This document shows, piece after piece, positions 26,971 to 35,488 of a DNA stretch of 64,000 nucleotides. This stretch comes from Deltaproteobacteria bacterium (GTDB lineage Bacteria; Desulfobacterota; Binatia; HRBIN30; JACQVA1): the NCBI GenBank assembly GCA_016178705.1, contig JACOST010000013.1, positions 104,080 through 168,079 on the forward strand, read 5' to 3'. The notes under the pieces were generated by a model. That model saw only the letters and a program-made list of their open reading frames with translations, ran no database searches and was not told where the DNA came from. A program made the translations under genes and the position numbers. Each line of letters begins with the position of its first letter. Position 1 is the stretch's first letter.

Positions 26971-28479
26971 TTAACCGCGCTTGAGTGGGCCATGTTGAAA
27001 ACGTCCATCGCTCAGAACCTCGATCACCCGTCCGCAAAACTCTTCTCGCGTCATCGACTCCAGTAGCGTCTTGTCCTCGCATCTGACGACGGTGCGCTCG
27101 CCCTTGGGCGTGTCGCAGATGGCGATGCCGTGCGAGATCTCGTCGCGATTGAACATCACGGTGTAACCGACGATCGTGGCCGGACCGACGTAGTCGCCGG
27201 TGAGTGGCACCGGAAGATCCCGCTCGGCAACAGCGCGCGTGATGTCCTTGTAGGTATACCCGCGATCACTTGGCCGATTCGAGAGCACGACACAGCCTTG
27301 CTTGCCGAAGATCCCGCTGAGGTTGGAGACCAGTCCGAATCGCGTCCGCGGCTCATTCGAACGCAACACCTCCACCATCCTCGCCACGCCCTCCAGGCTG
27401 AAACTATTGAAAGGGCCGCCGGCAAACGGCATCGCGCCAGTCACGGTGAGCGGACACACGTTTTCCAACTTCAGATCTTGCGCAAAGGATTGGATGGCGG
27501 AAGGGAAACAACTGTAGAGCTCCGCCGCCGTGAGGTCGGGCGTAGCGATCCCCGCGAGCGCGAGGACTCGCTCGCCGCACAGGACCGTGCCCGGATGGCT
27601 GTGCAGTTGTCGTTGTTGCGCGAGCACCACGACGTGCTTCGATTCCACCGCCGCCAACGGATAGATCCAACCGTCGCTTCTCAAGCCTAGCTGCTCCGCC
27701 TTCGCCGCCGAGGAAACGAGAATGGCCACCGCCTGGTTCACGTTCCATTGGGTGCAGTGGCGCTTGGTGTACGGAAAGGACACCATCGTGTTCTTCGCCG
27801 TGGCGTTGCGGATCTCTTCGGCACGCATCGGCTCGCGTCGCCACGCATGGGGATTCGCCGCGGCGATGTCGCTGAACGAACTATAGAGCCGGGCGACCTT
27901 GTCGCGATGCTCTTCGATGCCCAAGCCCTGATGATGACGCAGCGCCGACTCGATGATGGCGAAGTGCTCGGCGGGTAGATGCAGGCCGCGTTGGCCCTCG
28001 AGGTCGCTGGTGAACGGGTCCGGCGACGTGTGATGCACGTCGGGCGGCGGCGTATCCTCTGATTGCTGCGTGTCGCGTACCGGCTGTTGCGTGATCATGC
28101 TGCGCAGCTCGCGGAACTGCGCTTCACCGCCGGCGACGACACCGATCTGCTGTTCGCCAGCAGCAATGGCTCGACACAAATCGCTGAGGATGGTCAGTTG
28201 CAGGACGCCCAGATCCGAGATGACACTCTTCGCCAACGGGCAGCCGAGCGCGTCGGCGATCAACTTGCCGGGATTGCGATACTGCCACATCCCCTGCGGG
28301 ACTGAGATCGATTCGAGCTGTCTCAGCATGTCCTCGGATGAACCCGCATCGCTCGCGGCGCTGCGTACCGCGCGCACCATCAACTGATACGGCTCGGCGC
28401 ATTGGGTCGGATCGTCGGTCCGTTCTTGATGGAAGCCGATCCCGACGATAACCGGGGTGTTCGGCGCCAGCTCCTTCAC
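26971..28479 (-). CDS. acetyl-CoA acetyltransferase-like protein (SCP2-type thiolase)
   Basis: The 502-residue protein has the thiolase fold with the order typical of the long, SCP2-related group: VIVGIGFHQE at the start, VVAGGEAQFRE, a central YPLAAVESKHV, ELYSCFPSAIQ, and TVTGAMPFAGGPFNSFSLEGVARMVE. An extra C-terminal beta domain follows the core (VVLSNRP...GDYVGPATIVGYTVMFNRDE). I do not see the usual nucleophilic cysteine near residue 90, where this protein reads SDLGVLQLT, so it may act on unusual substrates or be non-catalytic. It starts three bases after the enoyl-CoA hydratase stop, so both are one operon for acyl-CoA metabolism. Confidence 0.8.
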   Translation of the reverse strand: MKELAPNTPVIVGIGFHQERTDDPTQCAEPYQLMVRAVRSAASDAGSSEDMLRQLESISVPQGMWQYRNPGKLIADALGCPLAKSVISDLGVLQLTILSDLCRAIAAGEQQIGVVAGGEAQFRELRSMITQQPVRDTQQSEDTPPPDVHHTSPDPFTSDLEGQRGLHLPAEHFAIIESALRHHQGLGIEEHRDKVARLYSSFSDIAAANPHAWRREPMRAEEIRNATAKNTMVSFPYTKRHCTQWNVNQAVAILVSSAAKAEQLGLRSDGWIYPLAAVESKHVVVLAQQRQLHSHPGTVLCGERVLALAGIATPDLTAAELYSCFPSAIQSFAQDLKLENVCPLTVTGAMPFAGGPFNSFSLEGVARMVEVLRSNEPRTRFGLVSNLSGIFGKQGCVVLSNRPSDRGYTYKDITRAVAERDLPVPLTGDYVGPATIVGYTVMFNRDEISHGIAICDTPKGERTVVRCEDKTLLESMTREEFCGRVIEVLSDGRFQHGPLKRG

Positions 28480-28482
28480 TTG

Positions 28483-29280
28483 CTACTCGCCAGTGTAGAC
28501 CGGCTTGCGCTTTTCGGCGAAGGCCTTCATGCCTTCGCGGGCATCCCTGGTGCCGAAGATCGGGCTGCCGTATTCGAGTTCTTTGACCAGCGCGTCGGCC
28601 TCGCTGACGCTCTCGTCGACCTCACGCAGCATGTGCATGAGGGCACGGATCGAGAGCGGGCCGTTCTCGCAAATCGTCGCCGCGATCTTCTTCGCTTCGA
28701 TGAGCGCCTGTCCTTTGGGCACGAGTCGTCCGACCAAGCCGAACGCCAGCGCCTCTTTGGCGGTCACGTGTCGCCCCGTCAACAGAATCTCCGCCGCCAG
28801 TGTGTACGGAATCTGTCGCCGTAGTCGCACGCTGGAACCGCCGAGCGGGAAGAGTCCGCGTCGCGCCTCGGTAACACCGAAGACTGCGTCTTCGGCGGCG
28901 ACACGGATGTCGGTGCCCTGCAGGATCTCGGTGCCGCCGGCGACGGCGTAGCCTTCGATCGCCGCAACAATTGGTTTGAGCGGTCGGTTGTGGCGCAGCA
29001 AGGCTTGCCAGTGGATGTCGGGCACTTCGGACATGAGCTGCATGAACTCGTCGTCTGATTCGCCGGCGCCCATCGCCTTGAGGTCGGCGCCGGCACAAAA
29101 GACGTCGCCACGGCCGGTGAGGATCGCCACGCGCAGCTCGGGATCATCGTCGAGCATGCGCCAGGCGCGATACATGCCGGCGAGCATTCCGGAGCTCAAG
29201 GCATTCTTCGCCTCGGGTCGGTTGAGGGTTACGGTCAACACGTGGCCGTTGCGTTCGATCAAGCAGTGCTCGGCATTCAT
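28483..29280 (-). CDS. enoyl-CoA hydratase/isomerase (crotonase family)
   Basis: It likely hydrates or otherwise processes enoyl-CoA thioesters. The 265 residues show TVTLNRPEAKNALSSGM, the oxyanion-hole segment FCAGADLKAMG, and EGYAVAGGTEILQGTDIRVA with the catalytic Glu position occupied. A second acidic position sits in VTEARRGLFPLGG. Substrate cannot be told. It is the first gene of an operon with the SCP2-type thiolase. The first 56 bases of this gene and about 120 bases of its upstream region are repeated, diverged, at 30241-30420. Confidence 0.88.
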   Translation of the reverse strand: MNAEHCLIERNGHVLTVTLNRPEAKNALSSGMLAGMYRAWRMLDDDPELRVAILTGRGDVFCAGADLKAMGAGESDDEFMQLMSEVPDIHWQALLRHNRPLKPIVAAIEGYAVAGGTEILQGTDIRVAAEDAVFGVTEARRGLFPLGGSSVRLRRQIPYTLAAEILLTGRHVTAKEALAFGLVGRLVPKGQALIEAKKIAATICENGPLSIRALMHMLREVDESVSEADALVKELEYGSPIFGTRDAREGMKAFAEKRKPVYTGE

Positions 29281-29359
29281 GGACGCTCCTTACATCTCGA
29301 AGTCGCTAAAGAGTGGCTTGTGGCGATGGGCTCTGCACAAGACTTCCGGTAGTGGGTCC

Positions 29360-29433
29360 GTCATACCGGCGAAAGCCGGTATCCAGGCGGGCGTGAGGGT
29401 CGATCCTGGATTCCCGGCTTTCGCCGGAATGAC
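29360..29433. repeat. palindromic repeat with 28-29-base arms
   Basis: The left arm (29360-29387) and right arm (29405-29433) are near-perfect inverted copies around a 17-base spacer; each arm also contains the small palindrome CCGGCGAAAGCCGG. The same arm occurs once at 30379-30406. Such CCGGCGAAAGCCGG elements are widespread intergenic REP-like repeats. It could fold into a strong hairpin upstream of the hydratase gene. Confidence 0.8.
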
Positions 29434-29492
29434 GAGCGGAGACGTTGCTCCACTTTCTGCATAGCCGCTGCGATCCTGCTAAGGAAGAGCAG

Positions 29493-29726
29493 TCAGATAC
29501 GGTCTACGTCCTTCGACGCGGGTTTGAGCTGCCGAGGAAGCTGACGCTGCTTTTCCTCGATGGAGCGGTACTTGAACACCCCGGGTTGAGTCTCGTTTTG
29601 GACACGCGAGAAGAATTTGTGGAGGTGCCAGCGCCGAACGAAGCCCTCCCAGATCCGAGGGTCGCCGGGCTCCCGCCACAGGCTTCGGCGCGCGCCGTCG
29701 ACGGTGCGAAATTTTCTGACCGGCAT
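29493..29726 (-). CDS. small partner protein of the nucleotidyltransferase
   Basis: The 77-residue protein starts two bases after the nucleotidyltransferase stop. Its sequence (RKFRTVDGARRSLWREPGDP, then VFKYRSIEEKQR) belongs to a small family often encoded beside AbiEii-like or DUF6036 nucleotidyltransferases. In that setting it is thought to be the partner in a toxin-antitoxin-like pair. The tight spacing supports a two-gene unit. No catalytic residues are evident. Which of the two is the toxin cannot be decided from the sequence. Confidence 0.65.
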   Translation of the reverse strand: MPVRKFRTVDGARRSLWREPGDPRIWEGFVRRWHLHKFFSRVQNETQPGVFKYRSIEEKQRQLPRQLKPASKDVDRI

Positions 29727-29728
29727 TG

Positions 29729-30193
29729 TCAGTCCTTCAGATTGAATTTCTCCTTGAGAACCTGAGCGTCGGCTTTGTCCCGCAGTCTCACGGTGTCGCG
29801 CTTCATGCGATACAGCGTCTGCGGCGTGGCAACGTTGACCGGGACATCGCCGTACACATGGACGGTCGCCTCCAAATCATCGTAGCCGAATGCCTCACCC
29901 AGGCGCGACAGAATATCCAGCGTGGTCCCGTCGGGGGCTACGTACTGGATGGCCGGAAACTCGCCGGCGAGGTCCGTCGCGGTGATCTCATCGATGGAAG
30001 GATCCTGCCACACACGCCGCAGGGCACGTCGCAAGCGGTCGATGTTTTGCGGTGTCGGCCTCACAAAGAGATCGACGTCTTCGGTGAGTCGCCCGATACC
30101 GTGTACGTCGAGCGCGAGCGCACCGATCAGCACGTACTCGACCTTCTCGTCGTACAGGGCCATGAGGAGCGCCCGGATCGTCTCAGGTTCCAT
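29729..30193 (-). CDS. nucleotidyltransferase of the AbiEii/DUF6036 type
   Basis: The ATG at 30193 gives 154 residues; the longer open frame upstream covers the duplicated hydratase 5' end and is not part of the gene. The core reads VEYVLIGALALDVHGIGRLTEDVDLFVRP, giving the G..A and D.D pattern of nucleotidyltransferases, followed by RLRRALRRVW and a C-terminal TLYRMKRDTVRLRDKADAQVL. Enzymes of this group transfer a nucleotide to tRNA or protein, or act as the antidote partner. It forms a unit with the small gene downstream. The whole pair sits between two copies of the hydratase 5' region. Confidence 0.75.
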   Translation of the reverse strand: MEPETIRALLMALYDEKVEYVLIGALALDVHGIGRLTEDVDLFVRPTPQNIDRLRRALRRVWQDPSIDEITATDLAGEFPAIQYVAPDGTTLDILSRLGEAFGYDDLEATVHVYGDVPVNVATPQTLYRMKRDTVRLRDKADAQVLKEKFNLKD

Positions 30194-30240
30194 CGTGCCG
30201 GTTCCTTTAGCACACCAGCGACTTCCGTGCTCCACGCCAT

Positions 30241-30295
30241 GAGGGTCACCGGCACCACGTGGCGTCGCGTCGATCACGCAATGCTCGGCGTTCAT
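30241..30295 (-). pseudogene. 5' fragment of an enoyl-CoA hydratase gene (second copy)
   Basis: Reading from an ATG at 30295 gives MNAEHCVID, matching MNAEHCLIE of the intact hydratase at 29280. The match continues for about 55 bases with two single-base losses that break the frame. It is a remnant of a duplicated gene start upstream of the nucleotidyltransferase. Confidence 0.75.
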
Positions 30296-30420
30296 GGACG
30301 CTCCTTTGTCTTCATCGCGAAGGCGTTGAGGGGCGATTTGCGGCGATGGGTTTCGCACACGAATTCCGACAGTGGGTCTGTCATACCGGCGAAAGCCGGC
30401 ATCCAGGCAGAGAGTGAGGC
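30241..30420. repeat. diverged direct repeat of 29225-29400
   Basis: The segment repeats the start of the hydratase gene, its GGACGCTCCTT upstream stretch, the run GGCGATGGG...CAC...AC and the left arm of the palindromic repeat. The two copies differ at many single positions, so the event is old. They bracket the nucleotidyltransferase pair. Confidence 0.75.
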
Positions 30421-30531
30421 TCGCGGGTGCCGACCTGCTTGCGCTAGACCGGTCCGCGGGCAATTCTATGCGCCGGCAGCCCGAGCGCTGCTCGTTGGGC
30501 ATCATCACATTTCGTCGAAGGAGGTCGTGTC

Positions 30532-30939
30532 ATGGAATTGCAAGGTGGATGTTACTGCGGCGCGCTTCGCTACGAGGCTAAGGGCGACCCGCTGTTCAAA
30601 GGCCAGTGCCATTGCCGAGAATGCCAGTACATCTCGGGCGGGCACCCCAATGTCGTCATGGCCATGGCCGAACCCGGCTTCACGTACACCAAGGGCGCGC
30701 CGAAGCAGTTCCGCCGCGGCGATCTCGCGAAACCAGTGACGCGCGAGTTCTGCGCTGAATGCGGTACGCACATCTTGGCCAAGTCTCCGAGTATGCCCGG
30801 CGCCTTGATCCTCAAGGTGGGGACGCTCGACGATCCCAGCGTCTACGGTGGACTGCAGATGGTGATCTTCACCATCGACAAGCAGGGCTTCCACCACATT
30901 CCGGAAGGCGTACCCACGTTCGAACGCGCTCCGGGGTGA
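30532..30939 (+). CDS. GFA family zinc protein (CENP-V/glutathione-dependent formaldehyde-activating domain)
   Basis: The 135 residues contain the zinc ligands of the GFA fold: GCYCGALRYE, GQCHCRECQY and FCAECGTH. The fold is a small beta cage that binds zinc and in some members glutathione. Its activity in most bacteria is not known, despite the formaldehyde-related name. A strong GAAGGAGG site lies nine bases before the ATG. It is divergent from the nucleotidyltransferase unit and appears monocistronic. Confidence 0.88.
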   Translation: MELQGGCYCGALRYEAKGDPLFKGQCHCRECQYISGGHPNVVMAMAEPGFTYTKGAPKQFRRGDLAKPVTREFCAECGTHILAKSPSMPGALILKVGTLDDPSVYGGLQMVIFTIDKQGFHHIPEGVPTFERAPG

Positions 30940-31033
30940 GATCGCGCCGCCGAGTTCAGGAATCGGAGAGGTTTGTCTCTTCGGCAGCTACGCCGCTGTA
31001 AGACACCGCCCGGCGTTGCCGCGCGCGAAGAGT

Positions 31034-31050
31034 GCGGGGGGATTGAACCC
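31034..31050. repeat. partial copy of the tmRNA 3' end (left-most)
   Basis: The 17 bases GCGGGGGGATTGAACCC match the tmRNA T-arm end at 37630-37648 except for one missing A. It lies in the 220-base gap between the GFA gene and the lipoprotein gene, where I see nothing else. It could be an old attachment-site scar. Confidence 0.45.
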
Positions 31051-31159
31051 GAACTCTAGCGGGACGCGCGCGCATGCTCATGCGCCGCCCGCAACTCCGT
31101 CGGCGCCGGAAGAGCGTTGCGAAGCGTCGCTGGAATAGGGGTCTGACGGACTTGCCGAA

Positions 31160-31558
31160 TCAGGCGATCGGGACTCCCAGAGACGTGTTGATATCGCGAA
31201 CGAGGTTTTTGACCCAACTGTTGTAATTTTGGTGGATCACTTCTTCGCCGTTTGGCTTTCGTTGGTAGAGCAGCTCCGTACTTCCCGCGTACCGGATTGA
31301 GTACGAGTTATCGGTGTACTCGATTCGAACCACGGCCTGGTGGCTTCGGAGGTTGAGCGTACCGGTGATGACGCCCGGCGCGTCCTTGGTCGCGAGCCAG
31401 CGGCGGTTGGCGAGCGCCTTCAGGATAGCCTGCTCGACGGTGTCGGGATTGCGCGCGGGGAACTCGATCCGAGGATTGTAGATCGGAGCGGCTCGACACG
31501 CGGTCACGATCAGCGCGAGCAACACGATCAATGACGGGGTCCTATGACGACGAGCCAT
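31160..31558 (-). CDS. small lipoprotein of unknown function
   Basis: The ATG at 31558 has a GGGAGGAG site and gives 132 residues; an earlier start at 31594 is weaker. The signal peptide ends in the lipobox VTAC, followed by RAAPIYNP. The rest (VEQAILKALANRRWLATKDAPGVITGTLNLRSHQAVVRIEYTDNSYSIRY) has the pattern of a small alpha/beta domain found in short uncharacterised proteobacterial lipoproteins. Function is unknown. It is divergent from the sulfatase-like gene. Confidence 0.75.
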   Translation of the reverse strand: MARRHRTPSLIVLLALIVTACRAAPIYNPRIEFPARNPDTVEQAILKALANRRWLATKDAPGVITGTLNLRSHQAVVRIEYTDNSYSIRYAGSTELLYQRKPNGEEVIHQNYNSWVKNLVRDINTSLGVPIA

Positions 31559-31977
31559 TTTCACTCCTCCCGTTCGGCGATGTCTCCAATGCAACGTCAG
31601 GGCTATCCATCGTTCGGCCGAGATGTGGCGTTTGCACGGCTGGCTGCGCCATCGCGGCCGGATGACGGAAGGGTCTCGTATGTCGGCGTCGCTCCCATCT
31701 GCGCGACTGTCTGCCGGACCTTCTAACCGAGATCGATGACGTCGCGCAAATCAGCGCGAGGACTGCGACGATGAGCGATGGTTTGGAGGATGAACGTTTG
31801 AAAACCACACGCCTCGAGGCGGCACCTATCTGGCCGGCCTGCCGCGTGCAGTGATGGCGGCCGATGCCTGCGCCGACCATCGCCGAGCTCGGGAACGTCT
31901 CTCCCGCCGCGCCGCGGCGCTGTGAGCTCATCTACGCGCTGGCATTCGGACCGGGCGTCGGGTAACGCTGAGTCCGC
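31559..31977. other. 419-base intergenic stretch with no supported gene
   Basis: Frames on both strands are open for 60-130 codons but have arginine-rich, shadow-like composition and no family signature. A short plus-strand stretch ending at 31923 (ARERLSRRAAAL then stop) could be the tail of a decayed gene, but it has no start codon. Confidence 0.45.
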
Positions 31978-33400
31978 ATGCGTAGATCCGGCATCGGCCG
32001 ACTGGCAAAGCGTCCTACACTCCGGGCGCTGATCGCGCTGGTGGCGCTGCTCGGAATCGGTGCTGTCGTCGGGGCGCTGGTGCGCTGGCGGGCGAGTGGA
32101 CGGCCGCTCAACGCCATCATCATTCTCGTCGATACGCTGCGCGCCGATCATCTGAGCCTCTACGGCTACGAGCGTGCGACCAGCCCCAACCTCGACCGCT
32201 TCTTTCGCCAGGGCGTCGTCTTTCGCGCCGCGCGCTCGCAGGCGCCCTGCACCTTCCCCTCGGTGAACTCGCTGCTCACCTCGCACTATCCGAGCCAGTT
32301 CCTCGCGCAGCCCGAGAAGCGCATGGGCATCCCCGACGACGTCCCTTCGATCGCGGAGATCCTGCACGCCCGCGGCTACGCCACGGTCGCCGTCTCGGCC
32401 AGCCCGGTGGTGAGCAAGACCGGCACCCAGCACAACAAGTTCGGCGGCTTCGGCCGCGGCTTCGACGCGTTCGACGAGAACTCTGCTGCTTTCCGACCGC
32501 GAGTTGGGTGAACGAGCACTTCGCCGCCCGTCTGGCGGAGTTGAAAGAGCCCTTCTTCGCCTACCTCCACTACATAGACCCTCACTATCCCTATCGTCCC
32601 CCCCCCCGAGTACAAGAAGCGCTTCGCGGCACTTGATTACGACGGCCCCGATTACGTGCGGGACGGCAATCCCAACCCGATCGCCGTCGCGATCGACGAC
32701 GCGATCCAATCGCAGAAGCCGCGGCCCGAATTCCCACCCGTGGACGTGCAACATTTGATGGACCTCTACGACGATGAGATCGGCTCCCTCGACGAAGAGC
32801 TCGCCGTGCTTCTGGCCGACCTGGAGAAGCGCGGCCTGCTGGAGCGTACGATCGTGGTTCTGGCCGCCGATAACGGCGAGCAGTTCCTCGAGCACGGCTT
32901 CCTGAAGCACGGTTACACGCTCTACGACACCGATATTCACACCCCACTCGCCTGGCGCATACCGGGTGTCGGCCCCGGCGAGATCTCCGCCCCGGTGCAG
33001 AACCTCGATCTCGTACCGACGCTGCTCGACTACCTGGGAGTGCGCCTCGACTCGCTCGCGCTCGAAGGGCGTAGTCTGCGCGGCTTGATCGAGGGCACTA
33101 GCAGTGGCGCCCGCAGGTGGCACCTATGCCTTCGCCATGCAGGACCTCAAACGCGCCGTCGCCGACGACCGCTACAAGCTCCTCTTCAGTGCGCGGACGA
33201 AGCAGTTCGAGCTCGTCGATCTGCGCGCCGACCCGGGCGAGCGCGCCGATGTGCTGGCGCACAACCCGGAGGCTTTTCTGCGCCTGCAGCCGCTCCTGAA
33301 AGAGTGGGAGATGAAGATGGCGCGCGGCAGACCGGAGGAGTTGGAGCGCGCCGGCCAGGAAGTGCAGGAGCGCCTGCGCGCCCTCGGCTATCTGCCTTGA
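31978..33400 (+). pseudogene. sulfatase/alkaline-phosphatase-superfamily gene with three frameshifts
   Basis: Read through three shifts the product is a sulfatase-like hydrolase of about 470 residues with an N-terminal membrane helix. The parts are AIIILVDTLRADHLSLYGYE...TSPNLDRF (31978-32500), VNEHFAARLAELKEPFFAYLHYIDPHYPY (about 32500-32600), EYKKRFAALDYDG...IVVLAADNGEQFLEHGF (32608-33100) and GGTYAFAMQDLKRAV...LRALGYLP (33104-33400). One shift coincides with a run of ten C at 32598-32607. The nucleophile site reads APCTFPSVNS, so the sulfatase signature C-x-P-x-R is absent and a phosphohydrolase-like role is more likely. Either decayed or hit by sequencing errors. Confidence 0.8.
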
Positions 33401-33430
33401 TCCGGTCGCCGGGTCGAAGGCCCCGCCTCA

Positions 33431-35059
33431 TCAGCAACTGCTACCATCGCCTTCGCACACCCCGCAAGGATCCAGTTTGGCGTCGCCATGACAGACCATG
33501 TGGCAGTCTCGGTCTTCCGGAAAACACTCGAGAATGACCGCACAGCCGGTCGGAGGATGTGGAACACAGCTTCCAGCTCCTCCCGATTTCGTGGTCACAA
33601 CCACCAAGGCGTCGGGGTCTGCATCGAGGGGCGTGCCAATTGCCATGTTGCAGGTGACCATAGTTTCGCTGTTTGCGCCACCAACGTGGGTGGGACTGAC
33701 ACACTCGATGTTACCGACAGTGATGCTGACGAGGTCGTCTTGATCGAGACTCAGCCGGACCCCGGAGATCGTCATCGCAGCCGCCGAATCGATGGTCACG
33801 GTGTAGGGAGACACCGTGGTGACGTTTGGCGGTGAAAAGGCGCAGGAGTACGAGCCGGGAGTGTTGGTGCAGGCGCCGAACTTGCCGCACGGGCACGCGG
33901 GGTACGCGCCATACACGCCCGGGCAGACCGCGCACTCGTCGATGTCGACGCAGGCGCTGCCGTCGAAGTGGTAGCCCGGGTCGCAGTCGGGCGTGGCGGT
34001 GGGTGTCGTGGTCGGGGTGGTGGTCGGCGTCGTGGTCGGGGTGCTAGTCGGCGTGTGCGTGGGCGTCGCCGTGGGGGTGTCCGTCGGCGTGGCCGTTGCC
34101 GTCCCCGACGGTGTTACCGTGGGCGTTTGCGTTGGCGTGTTGCTGGCGGTCTGGGTCGGGGTGCTAGTCGGTGTCGCGCTTGGCGACGCGGTCGGGCTTG
34201 CGGTGGTCGGAGTCGTCGCGCTGATCCGACTGATGTCGAATCGCATGTACAGGTTGACGCCGTCGGCCGTCATGAACACCGCGATCAGATCCTCCGCCGG
34301 GTCATTGTTGCTGCTGTCGCCCGCCGGGTCGGTGGCCGTTGGCGCGAGACCGGACCAGTCCGGCACCTGACCATCCATGACGATGGTCACCGCAAACGCC
34401 GTGAGCACGCTCCCGGCCGTGACAATGGCTACCAGCAGCGCGGCGTGAAACGGCTTCACTCGCCGCCGCAGCCCCCACCAAGCGACGGCCACGAGCAATA
34501 CGACTCCCAGAATCGTCCCCGTCGGCGACAGTGCGGGCGCGGTGGATGCCCTCGCCAATTGGAAGAGGATCGGCGCGCCGCCCAACCCGCCCGTCGTGCT
34601 CAGCACGATGTCACTGCCCGGATCGCTCCGACTCGCCGTAAAGTACACCCGCACGCGCGGAGTCCCCCCGAGCAGCGCGCGCGGTATGAAGCCTTCGACG
34701 ACATCGACGCCGCCGACACCGTTGCCGACGCCAACCGGCCAGCCGCCCTCGGAAACGGGCACAGGCGTGTCGAAGATCGCGCCGCCGATGCAGAGGCTGC
34801 GGGTGATGCCGGTGATCGATCCACCGGTCCCATCGCGGCTCACCGCGACGCTGACGATCTGCTCGATGCCGTGGACCGTCTGATTGCCGACGATCGCATC
34901 ATCGACAGCGACATCGCACCCGGTGGCGGAATCGACGTCGCTATCGAAGAGCACCTGAGAGACGTAGGCGTCGGGTGCAGCGACCGCCGCCGTCGGCGCA
35001 GCCACGCCGAGGATCCCGATCAGCAATGATACCCAACGAACGATCTCGCGTAGGTTCAC
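33431..35059 (-). CDS. membrane/secreted protein with Thr-Pro tract and EGF-like domain
   Basis: The GTG at 35059 gives 542 residues starting with a signal peptide (MNLREIVRWVSLLIGILGVA); an ATG at 35149 would add 30 residues before it. Parts in order are an N-terminal beta domain, two membrane helices (ALSPTGTILGVVLLVAVAWWG and FHAALLVAIVTAGSVLTAFAV), a short domain, a Thr/Pro/Ala tract of about 70 residues, a calcium-binding EGF-like module (DIDECAVCPGVYG...GKFGACTNTPGSYSC) and a cysteine-rich end (CHGDAKLDPCGVCEGDGSSC). The N-terminal domain before the first helix (PTGTILGVV) recalls IPTL-CTERM-type sorting tails. Function unknown. Confidence 0.72.
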   Translation of the reverse strand: MNLREIVRWVSLLIGILGVAAPTAAVAAPDAYVSQVLFDSDVDSATGCDVAVDDAIVGNQTVHGIEQIVSVAVSRDGTGGSITGITRSLCIGGAIFDTPVPVSEGGWPVGVGNGVGGVDVVEGFIPRALLGGTPRVRVYFTASRSDPGSDIVLSTTGGLGGAPILFQLARASTAPALSPTGTILGVVLLVAVAWWGLRRRVKPFHAALLVAIVTAGSVLTAFAVTIVMDGQVPDWSGLAPTATDPAGDSSNNDPAEDLIAVFMTADGVNLYMRFDISRISATTPTTASPTASPSATPTSTPTQTASNTPTQTPTVTPSGTATATPTDTPTATPTHTPTSTPTTTPTTTPTTTPTATPDCDPGYHFDGSACVDIDECAVCPGVYGAYPACPCGKFGACTNTPGSYSCAFSPPNVTTVSPYTVTIDSAAAMTISGVRLSLDQDDLVSITVGNIECVSPTHVGGANSETMVTCNMAIGTPLDADPDALVVVTTKSGGAGSCVPHPPTGCAVILECFPEDRDCHMVCHGDAKLDPCGVCEGDGSSC

Positions 35060-35488
35060 AATGAACTCGGTCTCTCGCTGCACTCGGGCTGGACGTCGAT
35101 TTGCGCTGCGGAAACGCGCCGCACTGGCGTTCGCCGATAGCACCGCCATGGCCGCGATACAACGGAAAAATGGGACCGTGATGTTGTGTTGCCCAACCGC
35201 GTGGCCATACGCGCGTCGCGTGTTCGGGTTGCGACCACCACGAAAGAAAGCGCCGCCGTCAACATGATCGCGCCCGGCCGGTTTCGGATTCCATGCCCCC
35301 CAATTCTTACCCCAGGCGGACGACGTGAACCTAAAATCTAACCCGAATTTTCGAAAAAATTAGCGGTCCACGTTCTTGCCTGGCGGGGGGAATTGAACCC
35401 GGTCCCGAAGGAGATGACGGGATACCAGATGATGAAGAATCGCCGAGTTAGCGTCCGCCACCCTACTACCAGCTCACGTCAATTCACG
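35060..35488. other. 429-base stretch with no supported gene
   Basis: It lies between the EGF-domain gene start and the end of the metallophosphoesterase. It holds AT-rich sequence near 35330-35370 and a 19-base copy of the tmRNA 3' end at 35383-35401, listed separately. Its sequence from 35383 to 35480 has scattered tRNA-like features on the minus strand but no foldable acceptor stem. Confidence 0.5.
35383..35401. repeat. 19-base exact copy of the tmRNA 3' end
   Basis: GGCGGGGGGAATTGAACCC is identical to 37629-37647, the T-arm and part of the acceptor of tmRNA. The match stops at both sides. The 3' end of ssrA is a known integration site for islands and prophages, so this may be a remnant attachment site. 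No integrase gene is seen nearby. Confidence 0.55.

Noticed and set aside
30297..30508. N-terminal extension of the nucleotidyltransferase frame
   Set aside because: It covers the duplicated hydratase start and a palindromic repeat; the real start is at 30193.
31723..33123. 466-codon minus-strand frame over the sulfatase-like gene
   Set aside because: It is the antisense shadow of the frameshifted sulfatase-like gene, whose motifs are on the plus strand.
35383..35480. Possible tRNA gene on the minus strand
   Set aside because: The T-arm resembles tmRNA but the stem does not pair fully and no acceptor stem can be formed.
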